Source: Erinaceus europaeus (lineage: Eukaryota; Chordata; Mammalia; Eulipotyphla; Erinaceidae). From it: DNA of 64,000 bases. The DNA is taken from positions 77,085,118 through 77,149,117 of the forward strand of contig NC_080172.1 of assembly GCF_950295315.1 (NCBI RefSeq), read 5' to 3'. This document shows, in pieces, positions 47,344 through 55,120 of the stretch (its first letter is position 1; the number at the start of each line of letters is the position of its first letter). The notes beneath the pieces were generated by a model. The model saw nothing but the letters and a program-made list of their open reading frames with translations, did no database searches and had not been told where the DNA came from. Made by a program: the position numbers and the translations under genes.

Positions 47344-50300
47344 TTGTGAATGCCTTTGGAGAACTAAGCAGGGCCAATAGGCTTGGGATAGTGAAGAAAG
47401 AACAAAGTCTAAATATTTGGGAAGGGGAGAGAAGAACCAACAATATAATCATAGCCAGTCCTTTCTAGCAACTCGGCAGGCAGGGTCCCCTGGAAAATCT
47501 GTGGGAAGGGAGGAAAGAATAGCCATTAAAGTTTAAGCTTTGACTTGCCCAGAAAAGTCCTTCCAAACACAAAGGATCTCCTCTCTCATATCTCCAACCC
47601 CTAGGTCTTCCCACAGCACACAGACATCCCCAGCAACCAATTGTACACCCTGAAGGTTCCCAGTCATGAGGGTGAAGGAAGACATGGAAGAAACCCCCTC
47701 CCTATATAATGAAGAAAGCCAGGAATTAGTCTTTTCTACTCATGGCCAAGCTTCTCACAGGTCTAGGCAGACCCAGAAGGCTTGCAGTGGCAAACAAGAT
47801 TTACACACTGGGAGCAGAGATGTTTATTAAGAGTCCACTGTGGAGGTGGATGAGCCCTACTTGAAACTTAGAAATGAGAGCTGTTTCTTATTTAACAGAA
47901 ATGTATCTCCCAGAAACAGAAAGTCAAATAATGTCATGCTCAAAATACAAGGTATCCAAAGACTCTGAGGGCAATGAGGCTAGAATGAAGCTAGGGCAAG
48001 GGCAAGGGACCCCAAGTTTTCATTGAGGGAATGGCCAGCAGGCTGCCAGGAGGGTCACATTACTGACACCAGGAGGGTCACATTACTGACAAAGAAGAAA
48101 CAGAAGGGGTATTATTGAGGGCTGTGATTCCCTCCTACCTGCCAGAAAGAAACTTTATTCAGTGTTCACGATAACCCAGGAACCAGCAGAGAACCAGTTA
48201 GCAAAATGGAATAATGGACAACTTTATACAATATGTATTCTAAACATGAATTTTCTTTACATGAATTTTCCTACTGATTGCTCCTTCATCCCAAAAAGGT
48301 ATTCTCCATGTCCTCATTTTACAGATGAGACACAAACAGGTTATTTGCTCAAAGTTAGAGTAAAGGGGAGAATCAAGATTCCAACCCATTTAGTCTTCAG
48401 TCTACTTCACAGTCTAACTTCTTGGTTGGATTTTCTCACTAGTAACAACTACAGATTTAGAGGGGCAAGAGCTCTTCCTATTCTGTACAAATGACAACCC
48501 ATAATACTGTATTAAGCATCAGTATCCATTAACTGACCTGAATTAGTCTAGACTTAAAAATCCTTAGCAAAAATCTGAGCACATATGCATTTGACCATTA
48601 GTTAAGTGCACACTATGGCTATGAGTTCAGAGTAAAGAAGCAAGTCACATGTTACAAGATTCTAATGAAACAATAAAATGAAACTTGCCCCTGAATCTAA
48701 GAATGAGCTTTCTCCCACCACTTAGTTATACTGATATGGTTAAATAAAACATCTCCTCAATTAGATAAATGGCAATGGCTGATAAAAACCCCAAACCATC
48801 CAAACATGCTCTTTAAATGTTACAGATGTTAATCATGGTTCATTTCTTTGAGATGTATCTCAGAACATAGATGTGTATGCATACATAGCACATAATGATC
48901 ATATATATGGCCTCTTAGAATATATAGATAATATATCCATATAAATATATATATATAGTCTAATTGCTGTCCATTTCAATTTTATCTGCTTCTGGTGTTA
49001 AACATAGTCATAAGCTAATCACGGTTCATTATACATTGTCATGTAAACAGAAAGTACTCACACTTATCATTCCAGCCTGAAAGGGAGAAAGGTAGGGGGG
49101 AGGCTGGGTGGGAATAAAGCTCTGGTTGATGATAGCAGTAGCAATGTCTTCACTGTCAAGTTTATCTCATTTTTTTATCAAGAATTATTTATAACATATG
49201 AGAGAGTGTGTTTCACATCAGAAAGGCAGAAAAAGAGAAAGAAAAACCAGAGCACCACTCTGACGCATGTGGTACCAGGGAGCAAACTGAGAATCTCAGG
49301 CATTCATCTCAGATGCTCTACCAGCTGAGCTATGTGCCCAGCCACATAGCTTATTTCTGACATCTGAAAGAATGTACAGCTGGTTCCATCTAATTATTAC
49401 TATAAGATTGTTAACTTTACTCATAAATGTCTTAAATTTTTCATTAAAAGTCTCCCATAATGGTGTTCAGCTATTGGGGATAACATTTTGGAAGATTCTC
49501 AAATCAGACATTGCATGAGAACAGGACTTTCAGAATGGACATTCCACTTTCCTTAGTATTCAATTAGCTTTCTCTCCCAAAACATTTCAGAGGACTCAGT
49601 CCTACCTACCCACCTACTCCAACCCTTCATCAACTTTCTCCACTTTCCTAGGCCTTTAGGAAAGCTTCCTGCAGCATTTGCTCTACGACTGGCCAAGACA
49701 TGCTTCACTGCATTCTCAACTACACATGAAACCACCCTGAACATCTTGTTCACAGTCAAGTGTCAGGAAATATTGTGCTTCCCTTTTCATTCTGGCCTCC
49801 AATGTGCAGTCAGGGACATGATTCAGCCTGTATAATATACACAGGAACTTATCACTTTATCAGTGTTTCCATCCCTCACTGATCTTACTAGTGTCTCTAT
49901 TTTTCCTGACCTTTTACTCTATTAAGACTTGATCACTAATTAAAAGATGTTCATATTTCAATTTGAAGGATTCTACCTTTTCCCCCCAGTTGTGATCATA
50001 TTGGGCACCACATGCTTTTTCACACACCATGCTTTTTTCAGAGAAAGACGGAAAGACACCACGGCATCAAAGCTTCCCCTAGTGGTGGCACAGTATTCCT
50101 ATGTGGTACAATGGGGCTCAAAGCTGAATTCTACTTTTTTTTTTTTTTAGGCTGTTTTCAAACTTCTTGTCCATTGAAGAAAAGTCTGAATGCTATGCCA
50201 TGTATTGTCATCTTGTCAAACAAGTATCTTAGGCTTATAGATTCTTCCCCATAAATTTTACTGTTTAAAAATATTGAAAGGGCCAGGCAGTGGTGCACCT

Positions 50301-53300
50301 AGTTAAGTATACATGTTACCATGCATAAGGACCTAGGTTCAAGCCTCTGTTCCCAACCTGTAGGGGTGATGCTTCATGAGCAGTGAAGTACATCTGCATG
50401 TGTCTATCTTTCACTCTCTCTTTTTAAATCCCCCACCCCCTCAACTTCTCACTGTCCTATCAAACAAAATGGAAAAATAAAGAAAAAAAAAAAAAAAAGG
50501 AAAAAATGATCACCAGGAGTGACCCATTTGGGGCACTAAGCTCCAGCAATAACCCTGGTAGGAAAATAAAAAATACTTAAGACTCAGGAAATGAAGGCAG
50601 GACCATTCTAAAAATAGGATACACACAGAGAAAAAGTTATAGAATCACCATATATCACTGGCCTTGGGAGAACTACTGCAGTTTCCAATGAAGGGGACGG
50701 GGGACAGAACTCTAGTGGTGGGAACTGGATGGAATTATACCCCTATTATCTTACCATTTTGTAAATCAATATTAAATCACTGATAAAAGATAAATTAGGG
50801 AGTCGGGCGGTAGCGCAGCGGGTTAAGCACACGTGGCGCAAAGCGCAAGGACCTGCGTAAAGATCCCAGTTCGAGCCCCCGGCTCCCCACCTGCAGGGGA
50901 GTCTCTTCACAGGCGGTGAAGCAGGTCTGCAGGTGTCTGTCTTTCTCTCCCCCCTCTGTCTTCCCCTCCTCCCTCCATTTCTCTCTGTCCTATCCAACAA
51001 TGACAACAATAAAACAACAAGGGCAACAAAAGGGAATAAATAAATAAATAAATAAAATCTTTTTTAAAAAAAAAGATAAATTAAAATAGTTAAGATCAAA
51101 AACTTCACTAATAGGCTGATTTCACAGGTGGCATATAAAAATTACAGAAATGGGATATTTAAAGACTAGTGACAAACAAGTCTAGGACAACAATACTTTT
51201 TATTTTAGATACAGAGTGAAAATGATTGCCAAGTTTCCTTCAATGCAGTGGGAGCTAGGCTCAAACCCAGGTTGTGTACATGTCAAAGTAGTACACTAAG
51301 CAAGCTATTTTGCCAGTCCTAATACTAATTTTCTAGTACTAAAAATCTAATTATCTACCATGCAGGCTTTGAGTACTGGTTAAGTCAGGCATCTCTCCCT
51401 CTCCTCCGTTTCTCTGCCTAGGTGAGCCTGCCAGCACGTGAGTAAGGGCTCTTGGGCTCTCAGGCTCTCCCTCTTTCCCTCTTTCTCTCTCTGTCTCTCC
51501 CTCTCTCTCTCAGCTTACAGGTACTCCAACATTCTTAATTTTCCTGAATAACGTTTAGAATTCCTGAAAAAAAAAAAAAAAACAGTCAGGCATCTTTCAA
51601 TAGTGAGCCTGTAGGATGGTGACTACTATTTAACCCCATTATTTAATTAACATCATAAAAGACAGTAAAGTGGCAGAGAATGGAATGGAACTCCACATCT
51701 GCTTGACTTCCATATCTATGCTGCACTGCCTTTCCAAGATGTTTACATTTTCCCCACTTCCTTAAATAAGGTTTTAAGAAGGGGGGGGGGGGACACTGAT
51801 ATTTAAGTTAGATTATCAGTTATGTAATATATTAAAAAAAAAAAAAAACTAATCAAAGGTGTCCAATATGAGCACTCCTCAGTTCTGAGCCTTCTGATGA
51901 AAAGTAATACTGCACATAAAAGTCTAGCAAACATGGATATTTGAATTTCAAACCCAGAACGTATAAAAATAGCATCACATGAATAGTAACAATGTCAAGA
52001 AGTGACAGGTGGGGGGGTGGGGGCACCAACAGATAATAGTAATTATAATCCTAAACAATGGCTTCACTCTTTAAGAATTAAAATTCTTAGAATATTTACA
52101 ACTTTCCTCTGAGTCATCTTTTGAGCAAACCCTACCCTTTCTAAAATGCAGAATCCTGACATGTAAATAATGTCAGATAATCCCAACAATCCTATCCACT
52201 TCACAGGTTGCCCTGCTGTTCAGATTAAAAGACTCCCTATGAAAAGACCATATAAACCTGGACCCTCACATCTTCGGTGCTCTGGTCCACTAGGGAAAGA
52301 TAGAAACTGGCTGGGGGTATGAATTGACCTGTCAGCGACCATGCTCAGTGGAGAAGCAGCTACAGAAGACAGAACTCCTCCCTTCTGCTCCCCATAAACA
52401 ACCTTGATCCATACTCCCAGAAGGGGGAAAAGTGATAGGATGAAGATAAGAGGACTCTGCACTCCAGTTCCATCAGCACCCAGAGAGAGAGAGAAGGGAA
52501 AGAAGAGGGACATATGGAGGTAGTTATGATGTCATGAGTGGCTTAGAAGGAAAGAGAGGATTGAGTCAGGAAAAGAAGGGGCAACTATGTATAAATGTGG
52601 ATAGATAGTTGCAGAGAAGATGGTTGGCCCATGTCTAAAACTTTAGGGGAACTGTGGTGGACTGCAGTGGGGAGAATGAAGATTCAGAACTCTGGTGGTG
52701 TGAATGGTGTGGATTCAAACCCCTGTTGACATGTAATTCTGTAATATAAGAATATAAAAAGTTTAAAAAGACCATATAAATAAAAGAAGTTATTAAGAGC
52801 TGGGGTTGGTACTTAAAAGGATAAACTCACAGTTATATGAACCAAAAGTTATAGCTATTTTCCCAAAGCTTCTGAAAACTGAGGTTTTATTGTTTGTTTT
52901 AATTATACAACAGTTCTGGTGGTACAGCCTTCATCAATGCATTTCCTTCAGTCAGTTCAATAATAAGTATGAAGTGAGCAAAAAGCTACTTCATTAGTCA
53001 GTAAAAAGAAATTAATGTGGCTAATATTAATATCCAAGAAAAAATAGTCACTTGTGGTCCTGCTGAAGTTATCAGAACCACATTTACTATGCAAAAGGTC
53101 GAGACTCAACTACAGCTAGCCAAGAATCACAGTAGTGAATTAAAATTCATGTGTACAAGCCAGGCCAGAGTATCCCATCCCATAGTTTGGATACACTGAT
53201 TGCTCTAAAGGGATTCCTAAAGCTCCAGTTCTAACCCTTGGGAAAAAGGAAGCAATATGTTGCAAGAACTTTGAGTCGGTGAGAGTTGTAATCAATCCTA

Positions 53301-54929
53301 CACAAACTCACCTTTCTGCTCTATAATAAAGTACTTAATATGTGACAAACACACTTCTTTTGAGAGGGCAAAGAATGGAAACATTTCAATTTTAGATGAG
53401 CAGAGTAAATTCAACTTTTTGCTCCCAAGACTGTTGTGAATATTTAAGTAAAACACAAAGAATTAGAATACGATACATGCACCATAAAGGGGCAAGAAGA
53501 ACCACAACTTTCCCTTGGGATTTAACAAAGGTGCGCTTCATTGCTTCCACATAATTCACTCCATGCCGGGTACACCCAACGCTGGGATGGTATAGCTCTG
53601 ACAATGCCAGTGTATTCTATCAAGGGTCGGACAGCGCGGCGGTGACAATCCTGACAAGCTTTGGCTCCCCGGAGGCTAATGGGAACTAAACCATAGCAGC
53701 CCTCCTTTGTGGCGCTTTGGCCGGAACAGCAGAAAGGAGACAATGAGCGGTCTGTGCGCAGTTCAACTCGATTGGCCAGTCTCTCCCCCCAGAAACCCCT
53801 GATGTCATGGGCTTGGAATGCAGGGAGGGAGGAAGGAAAGAGAGGATTTGGGGAGGGGGACGCCTCTCATCTCTTTCCCAGACCAAAAGTCCTGACGATA
53901 AGCCCAAAGCATTCCTAGGCGAGGCAAAGTGGCAAAGCTGAGCGTTACCAAAGCCCAACCACCCGAAGTGCAGTCCGCCTCAGCAAGTAAAGCCTAAACA
54001 AAAGCTACCCACCGAGAAAGAATCCTCGGTATAGCTAAAGTCGAATGTACTACAAACTTCTCAGTGTTTTATTTAAAAAAAAAAGTCTGAAGTACTATAG
54101 TAGGTATCCCTGCCAAAATGGTGCGTCCAGGCTTTGTCTCGGTTTACCGCAGCAGCAGCAGCAAATTGTCTTCTGGCACTGAGATTCGGAGACTGTGAAG
54201 GCTCCAGAACAGCTCCTGTTCATGGGGGGGGGGGGGGGTGCTGCGGGGAGGGGGTTCTTGGGGTCAGTGGAACTTTCAACGGCCTCCCTCCCCAGGAAGA
54301 AACAAGGAACAATGGGGAAAGGAGGCGAGTATTGGTCATATAATCTCCTAACTCTGGTCTCAGCTCAATTCGGTCAGGAGAGTAGGCCGGGGTACTTGGG
54401 GCTTGAATTGGAAGAAGGTGTTCTCAGTAGGCCAGCAGCCCTGGCAGAGGGTGGGTGAACTGGGGTTACTCGCTGGGTCCCCGGCAGCGCCGATGGGCCC
54501 CACCTAAGAAGCGAATAGTCACGCAGGAGCGCCCCCTTCCCGGAGGGGCGCGTCCTGCAGCCACACACCGGTGCCTGTAGCCTCAGGCTGGCGCTGCGGG
54601 ATCCCGGCAGCCCGAGAACACACCGCCCTCCTCTGGGGCAGGCCCGCGGCGCGGGAACAAAGCCAGGAAAGCGCTCGGGAGCCGGAACCCCAATCTGGGG
54701 CATTGGACGGGGGCGCGCGGCAGCTCGGGCGCAGCCTCGACGTCTCCGCCTCTGCAAAGTAAGCGAGCCCAGGTGCGCGGGGCAGAGCGCTCAAGCAGCG
54801 CCGCTCCAGTCCCGGGGACACCCCACCACCACCTCCCGGGCGGCATCTTTCATTTTCCCAGCCCGGGCATACCTTGTTCTTGACTTCGGCCGAGAGCCCG
54901 TAGGAAGGACCCTTGTTGAAGTGGGTCAT
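22074..54929 (-). CDS. CNN3: CNN3, calponin 3 (acidic calponin), complete
   Basis: Seven exons join without a frameshift or stop into 329 residues, the same length I recall for human CNN3. The protein is an actin-binding cytoskeletal regulator. In order it has an N-terminal [19 protein letters not shown], a single calponin-homology domain at about residues 26-130 (core [10 protein letters not shown] and [16 protein letters not shown]), three calponin repeats of the form [16 protein letters not shown] at about 163-188, 203-228 and 242-267, and an acidic tail rich in Asp, Glu and Tyr ([20 protein letters not shown]). That tail separates CNN3 from the basic CNN1 and neutral CNN2. All introns are GT-AG; sizes are about 26.2 kb, 208, 1073, 376, 2306 and 1667 bp. 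The start is the ATG in exon 1, within a CpG island. It is convergent with SLC44A3. Confidence 0.97.
23043..23260 (+). repeat. SINE-E copy
   Basis: GAGATAGCTCACCAGGCATG, TGAGGTCCCAGGACACCACA and an AATAAA-containing end recur at 28845 and 39660, so this is a dispersed tRNA-like element. Family not assigned. Confidence 0.5.
23555..23668 (+). mobile_element. L1 3' end fragment, plus
   Basis: AGAATTCTGGTGGTGGGAAC, then TGTAAATCAACATTAAGTCA and CTAATAAAATTTAAAAAA, is the last 110 bp of the same L1 3' UTR seen elsewhere. Confidence 0.75.
23770..23995 (+). repeat. SINE-B copy
   Basis: GTCGAGTGGTGGCACATCTG, GGGTTTGAGCCCCCCGTTCC, GGTGAAGCAGGTCTGCAGGT and an AAAT tail. Confidence 0.8.
24083..24229 (-). 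CDS. CNN3: CNN3 exon 6
   Basis: 147 nt, phase 0. Encodes residues 168-216: most of repeat 1 ([20 protein letters not shown]) and the start of repeat 2 ([14 protein letters not shown]). Donor in sense is GCCAG|GTAATC. Confidence 0.97.
24230..25351 (-). other. CNN3: CNN3 intron 5, left part: nothing recognised
   Basis: About 1.1 kb of A/T-rich intron with no recognised repeat. Confidence 0.5.
25352..26465 (+). mobile_element. 5'-truncated L1 with 11-bp TSD, antisense to CNN3
   Basis: AAGAAATTTGG at 25352-25362 and 26455-26465 flanks the insertion (25363-26454). It encodes the C-terminal part of L1 ORF2 on the + strand ([10 protein letters not shown], the zinc-knuckle-like [25 protein letters not shown]) down to a stop near 26204. 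One in-frame TAG at 25848-25850 replaces a codon that is Trp in the other copy here, so it is dead. A 235-bp 3' UTR with AATAAA follows. This 3' UTR lacks the long segment found in the other L1 lineage of this window. Confidence 0.9.
26536..26652 (-). CDS. CNN3: CNN3 exon 5
   Basis: 117 nt, phase 0. Encodes residues 129-167, [20 protein letters not shown] onward, ending AGQSVIGLQ at the start of calponin repeat 1. Donor GCAG|GTAAGT; acceptor TTGTTTAG|GCT. Confidence 0.97.
27029..27166 (-). CDS. CNN3: CNN3 exon 4
   Basis: 138 nt, phase 0. Encodes residues 83-128 of the calponin-homology domain: [41 protein letters not shown]. Acceptor CTTCATAG|TTG; donor GGTCTG|GTACGT. Confidence 0.97.
27167..28239 (-). 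other. CNN3: CNN3 intron 3
   Basis: A SINE-C-like remnant lies at 27528-27668 (CCCAGGTTCAATGCTTGGTA, AAGCCAGAGCTAAGCAATGC). The remainder is not recognised. Confidence 0.6.
28240..28306 (-). CDS. CNN3: CNN3 exon 3
   Basis: 67 nt; completes Glu-60 and encodes to residue 82 ([22 protein letters not shown]). Acceptor TATACAG|ACTC; donor CCCCAG|GTAACA. It is separated from exon 2 by only 208 bp. Confidence 0.97.
28515..28636 (-). CDS. CNN3: CNN3 exon 2
   Basis: 122 nt; encodes residues 20-59 plus two bases of codon 60. Contains [20 protein letters not shown] and GLKDGIILC, the first half of the calponin-homology domain. Acceptor TTTGTATTTCAG; donor TGCGA|GTAAGT. Confidence 0.97.
28845..29030 (+). 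repeat. SINE-E copy with G14 run
   Basis: GAGCTAGCTCACTGGGTAGG and GACTACCACAGAATCAGAG match the layout at 23043. A run of about 14 G at 28950-28963 sits inside. Confidence 0.5.
29053..29315 (-). mobile_element. SINE-B with 14-bp TSD
   Basis: GTATACAGAATTTA (29053-29066) and GTGTACAGAATTTA (29302-29315) flank a minus-strand SINE-B. It has an ATTT tail, GGGGCCTTGAACCTGGGTCC and the terminal CACCACCTGGCCCC. Confidence 0.85.
29316..30615 (-). other. CNN3 intron 1, nothing recognised
   Basis: No exon or repeat family identified in 1.3 kb. Confidence 0.45.
30616..30700 (+). repeat. tRNA-Ala-like short SINE (possible)
   Basis: TTGGGGACATGGCTCAGCAG and CTTGCATGTCTGAGGCGCTT resemble the element at 5935. 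Confidence 0.35.
30739..30796 (+). repeat. Tandem duplication of ~28 bp
   Basis: GGGGGTGGGAGGATATTTCC CAGGT occurs twice in direct succession, separated by CATGT. Confidence 0.9.
30841..32470 (-). other. CNN3 intron 1, nothing recognised
   Basis: No feature recognised in 1.6 kb on either strand. Confidence 0.45.
32471..32703 (+). mobile_element. SINE-B with 13-bp perfect TSD
   Basis: AAAAATTCTTATG at 32471-32483 and 32691-32703 flanks the copy. Head GGGCTGGGTGGTGGTGCACC; body GGTAAAGCAGGGCTGCAGGT; tail ends CTATCCAATAAGCAAAGATA. Confidence 0.9.
33225..33355 (+). repeat. SINE-C copy
   Basis: GGGGGGTAGATAGCATTAAT, GCTCCAAAGTCCTAGGTTCA and a run of 15-16 A. It sits between the left target duplication and the L1 X body. 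Confidence 0.85.
33440..33745 (-). mobile_element. SINE-A with 16-bp perfect TSD, nested in X
   Basis: CTCAGACAATATTCTT at 33440-33455 and 33730-33745 flanks the copy (33456-33729), which ends CTACCGCCCGACTCC in reverse. It is the youngest layer here: SINE-A in L1 X in L1 Y in CNN3 intron 1. Confidence 0.92.
35905..36120 (+). repeat. Degraded tRNA-like SINE remnants
   Basis: AGAAGATGGTTCAACTGGTA and GGTCCGAGCCCCAGCTCCAT, then a second short piece GATTGCTCAGTGGTGGTAAT. Confidence 0.4.
36200..36725 (-). other. Unrecognised sequence with two long minus frames
   Basis: On the minus strand overlapping frames of 120 codons (36235-36597) and 70 codons (36407-36619) precede an AATAAA (TAAAATAAACCTTG) near 36230. 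I do not recognise the peptides. No A tail or target duplication was found, so a processed pseudogene is possible but unproven. Confidence 0.25.
36753..37075 (+). repeat. Older SINE-A relative with (GGGA)n
   Basis: GGGGCTGGATAGTAGGGCGC, GGTGAAGCAGATTCTGCAAG, then a GGGA tract (36946-36968) and the extension CTGAACCTCAGCAATAATGC. Confidence 0.65.
37100..37262 (+). repeat. SINE-D copy
   Basis: AGGAGGTGGCACAGTGGATA, GAGTTAAATCCCCGGCAGCA and an AAAT tail. Confidence 0.6.
37421..37473 (+). repeat. (GT)n microsatellite
   Basis: About 26 uninterrupted GT units. Confidence 0.95.
37474..37925 (+). mobile_element. Old L1 3' end
   Basis: CAGTATGGATGACTCTGAAG, GCTAAGTGAAATAAATTAGA and the end AATTAGTGATTTCAATAAAA follow the layout of ancient mammalian L1 3' ends. 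More diverged than the other L1s here. Confidence 0.6.
37926..39655 (-). other. CNN3 intron 1, little recognised
   Basis: Only a short direct duplication (GCTTATATCAATTTGAGT, 39372-39407) stands out. Confidence 0.45.
39660..39800 (+). repeat. SINE-E copy
   Basis: GGACTGGAAAGTAGCTCACT, GCATAGCCCAAATTTGAGTC and CACAAATAAACCC. Confidence 0.45.
40035..40192 (+). repeat. SINE-B copy, head partly deleted
   Basis: AACCAGACAGTGGTACACTC, then GGTGAAGCAGTGCTGCAGGC and an AAAT tail. The A-to-B box interval is shortened. Confidence 0.65.
40193..41085 (-). other. CNN3 intron 1, nothing recognised
   Basis: Short frames on both strands; none recognised. Confidence 0.4.
41087..41255 (+). repeat. SINE-B copy
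   Basis: GGTGGGCGGTGGCGCATTTG, AAGGACCCGGGTTCACACCT and GTGAAGCCGTGCTGCAGGCA. Confidence 0.7.
41404..41431 (+). repeat. (CA)n microsatellite
   Basis: About 13 CA units. Confidence 0.9.
41432..42535 (-). other. CNN3 intron 1, nothing recognised
   Basis: Includes an unassigned 137-codon plus frame (41890-42303) and an A21 run near 42419-42439. No exon evidence. Confidence 0.4.
42536..42821 (+). mobile_element. SINE-A with 12-bp perfect TSD
   Basis: ATAAATTCTCTT at 42536-42547 and 42810-42821 flanks the copy. Head GGGAGTCGGGTGGTATCACA; 3' end ACAACAACAATAAAAACAAG. Confidence 0.9.
42822..43915 (-). other. CNN3 intron 1, nothing recognised
   Basis: No exon or repeat family identified. Confidence 0.45.
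43920..44200 (+). repeat. Old tRNA-like SINE with extension
   Basis: GGGGCCAGGACATTGCCCAC, GATTGAGTCCCTAGCCACAC and the late block CCAGCAAAGCCCTGGTAGCA resemble an old SINE-A or SINE-B relative. Confidence 0.45.
44457..44548 (-). mobile_element. 70-bp L1 3' end with 11-bp TSD, inside NOP56P
   Basis: ACCAGAAGCTT at 44457-44467 and 44538-44548 flanks 70 bp. The insert contains TTTAAAAATTTATTTATG and CAAGACCATAGGATAAGAGG, matching the L1 3' end at 61.04-61.10 kb. Removing it rejoins the NOP56 GPEEA and lysine-rich blocks. Confidence 0.85.
44849..45447 (+). mobile_element. 5'-truncated Vingi-type non-LTR retrotransposon with 13-bp TSD, inside NOP56P
   Basis: AGAGTGCTAGCTC (44849-44861) and AGAGTGCTACCTC (45435-45447) flank 573 bp. 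The plus strand encodes the C-terminal end of a non-LTR retrotransposon polyprotein. It starts with an [11 protein letters not shown] block, shifts frame near 44895, then reads [55 protein letters not shown] and a terminal C-x-C-x7-H-x4-C motif ([16 protein letters not shown]), with a TAG stop at 45421-45423 and a GAA-rich 3' end. One in-frame TGA sits about 100 codons before the stop. L1, L2 and BovB end differently. Vingi (an Ingi-related clade without RNase H) is reported from hedgehogs and thought to be horizontally acquired. Assignment to Vingi-1 is from protein style and host, not an alignment. Confidence 0.75.
46005..46138 (+). repeat. SINE-D copy
   Basis: GGGGAACTAGGCAACTAGTA, TTCCCAGTTCCATCCTGAGC and a run of 15 A. 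Confidence 0.5.
46139..48045 (-). other. CNN3 intron 1, simple repeats only
   Basis: A-rich (46346-46386), T runs (46870-46906) and a (CA)n microsatellite (47294-47340) are present. The open frames here are low-complexity. Confidence 0.5.
47294..47340 (+). repeat. (CA)n microsatellite
   Basis: About 23 CA units, then ATATTTG. Confidence 0.95.
48046..48091 (+). repeat. Perfect 23-bp tandem duplication
   Basis: CCAGGAGGGTCACATTACTG ACA occurs twice without spacing. Confidence 0.9.
48285..48435 (+). repeat. MIR fragment
   Basis: TCCTCATTTTACAGATGAGA, TTATTTGCTCAAAGTTAGAG and AATCAAGATTCCAACCC follow the MIR core and 3' order. Confidence 0.65.
48436..49160 (-). other. CNN3 intron 1, AT-rich, nothing recognised
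   Basis: An ATATAT-rich patch lies at 48897-48957. Confidence 0.45.
49165..49345 (-). repeat. Old minus-strand SINE
   Basis: CAGAGCACCACTCTGACGCA, GGTACCAGGGAGCAAACTGA and ACCAGCTGAGCTATGTGCCC. Confidence 0.5.
49346..50025 (-). other. CNN3 intron 1, nothing recognised
   Basis: No feature recognised. Confidence 0.4.
50027..50125 (-). repeat. SINE-G remnant
   Basis: GAGAAAGACGGAAAGACACC, CATCAAAGCTTCCCCTAGTG and GGTACAATGGGGCTCAAAGC. Confidence 0.4.
50282..50572 (+). repeat. SINE-B/A relative with extension
   Basis: GCCAGGCAGTGGTGCACCTA, GCAGTGAAGTACATCTGCAT and, after an A run, the extension GCTCCAGCAATAACCCTGGT. Confidence 0.7.
50640..50784 (+). mobile_element. L1 3' end fragment, plus
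   Basis: CTTGGGAGAACTACTGCAGT, AACTCTAGTGGTGGGAACTG and TTTTGTAAATCAATATTAAA. It ends at the target site of the next SINE-A. Confidence 0.8.
50785..51083 (+). mobile_element. SINE-A with 13-bp perfect TSD, near consensus
   Basis: AAAAGATAAATTA at 50785-50797 and 51071-51083 flanks the copy, inserted in the tail of the L1 fragment to its left. A box TAGCGCAGCGG and a B-box region CCCAGTTCGAGCCCCC are intact, and the AAAT tail is long, so it is probably the youngest SINE here. Confidence 0.92.
51190..51325 (-). repeat. SINE-G copy
   Basis: AATGCAGTGGGAGCTAGGCT, CAAACCCAGGTTGTGTACAT and TATTTTGCCAGTCC. Confidence 0.6.
51383..51595 (+). mobile_element. Unidentified 189-bp A-tailed insertion with 12-bp TSD
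   Basis: AGTCAGGCATCT at 51383-51394 and 51584-51595 flanks a sequence that starts CTCCCTCTCCTCCGTTTCTC. It has a C/T-rich middle, then GCTTACAGGTACTCCAACAT and TTTTCCTGAATAACGTTTAG, and ends in 15 or more A. The A tail and target duplication show retrotransposition of a transcript. A degenerate polyadenylation hexamer (AATAAC) lies before the tail. The source is not recognised; a retroviral LTR R region or a small host RNA are options. Confidence 0.6.
51596..52241 (-). other. CNN3 intron 1, MIR-like tail and homopolymers
   Basis: A faint MIR 3' end (51660-51740), a G13 run (51781-51793) and an A16 run (51834-51849); nothing else. Confidence 0.4.
52242..52780 (+). mobile_element. 5'-truncated L1 3' UTR with 15-bp perfect TSD
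   Basis: AAAAGACCATATAAA at 52242-52256 and 52766-52780 flanks 509 bp of L1 3' UTR. It is closely similar to the X element (for example CCCCATAAACAACCTTGATC and GTTATGATGTCATGAGTGGC), so both belong to one subfamily. Confidence 0.92.
52781..54130 (-). other. CNN3 intron 1, promoter-proximal
   Basis: No repeat family recognised. GC content rises from about 53.6 kb, and a reversed CCAAT (GATTGGCC) lies near 53769-53776. This may hold regulatory sequence but I have no specific motif evidence. Confidence 0.4.
54223..54239 (+). repeat. G homopolymer (about 16-17)
   Basis: A pure G run at the edge of the CpG-rich region. Confidence 0.9.
54873..54929 (-). CDS. CNN3: CNN3 exon 1 (coding part)
   Basis: 57 nt coding for residues 1-19, [19 protein letters not shown], ending AACAAG|GTATGC. 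The ATG at 54929-54927 is in a good context (CCACCATGACC). Reading on past the donor into the intron would give a spurious 136-codon frame. Confidence 0.97.
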
Positions 54930-55120
54930 GGTGGCGGCGGGAAGAGGCTGCGCTCTGGATGGGCGTTTCTGGCACTAGACTCTCTCGCTCCTGGCCCCGG
55001 GGAATGGTGGCAGCGCTCGACGCTCGGAGCTCACTCTCCTGGGCGGCTGAGCAGACTGCGGGACGCGGCGCGGGCGGTGCCTAGGCGACTCGGTCCTGCG
55101 GAGCCTCCAGATCCTCCGCT
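54930..55120 (-). other. CNN3: CNN3 5' UTR (approximate)
   Basis: GC-rich leader between the start codon and the promoter. The transcription start is inferred to lie near 55080-55140 from the position of the CCAAT boxes. Confidence 0.5.

Noticed and set aside
50798..50900. tRNA-like sequences with A and B boxes (here and at all SINE heads) as tRNA genes
   Set aside because: They are followed by the SINE body and A-rich tail and have target duplications. No copy I looked at forms a stand-alone tRNA gene.
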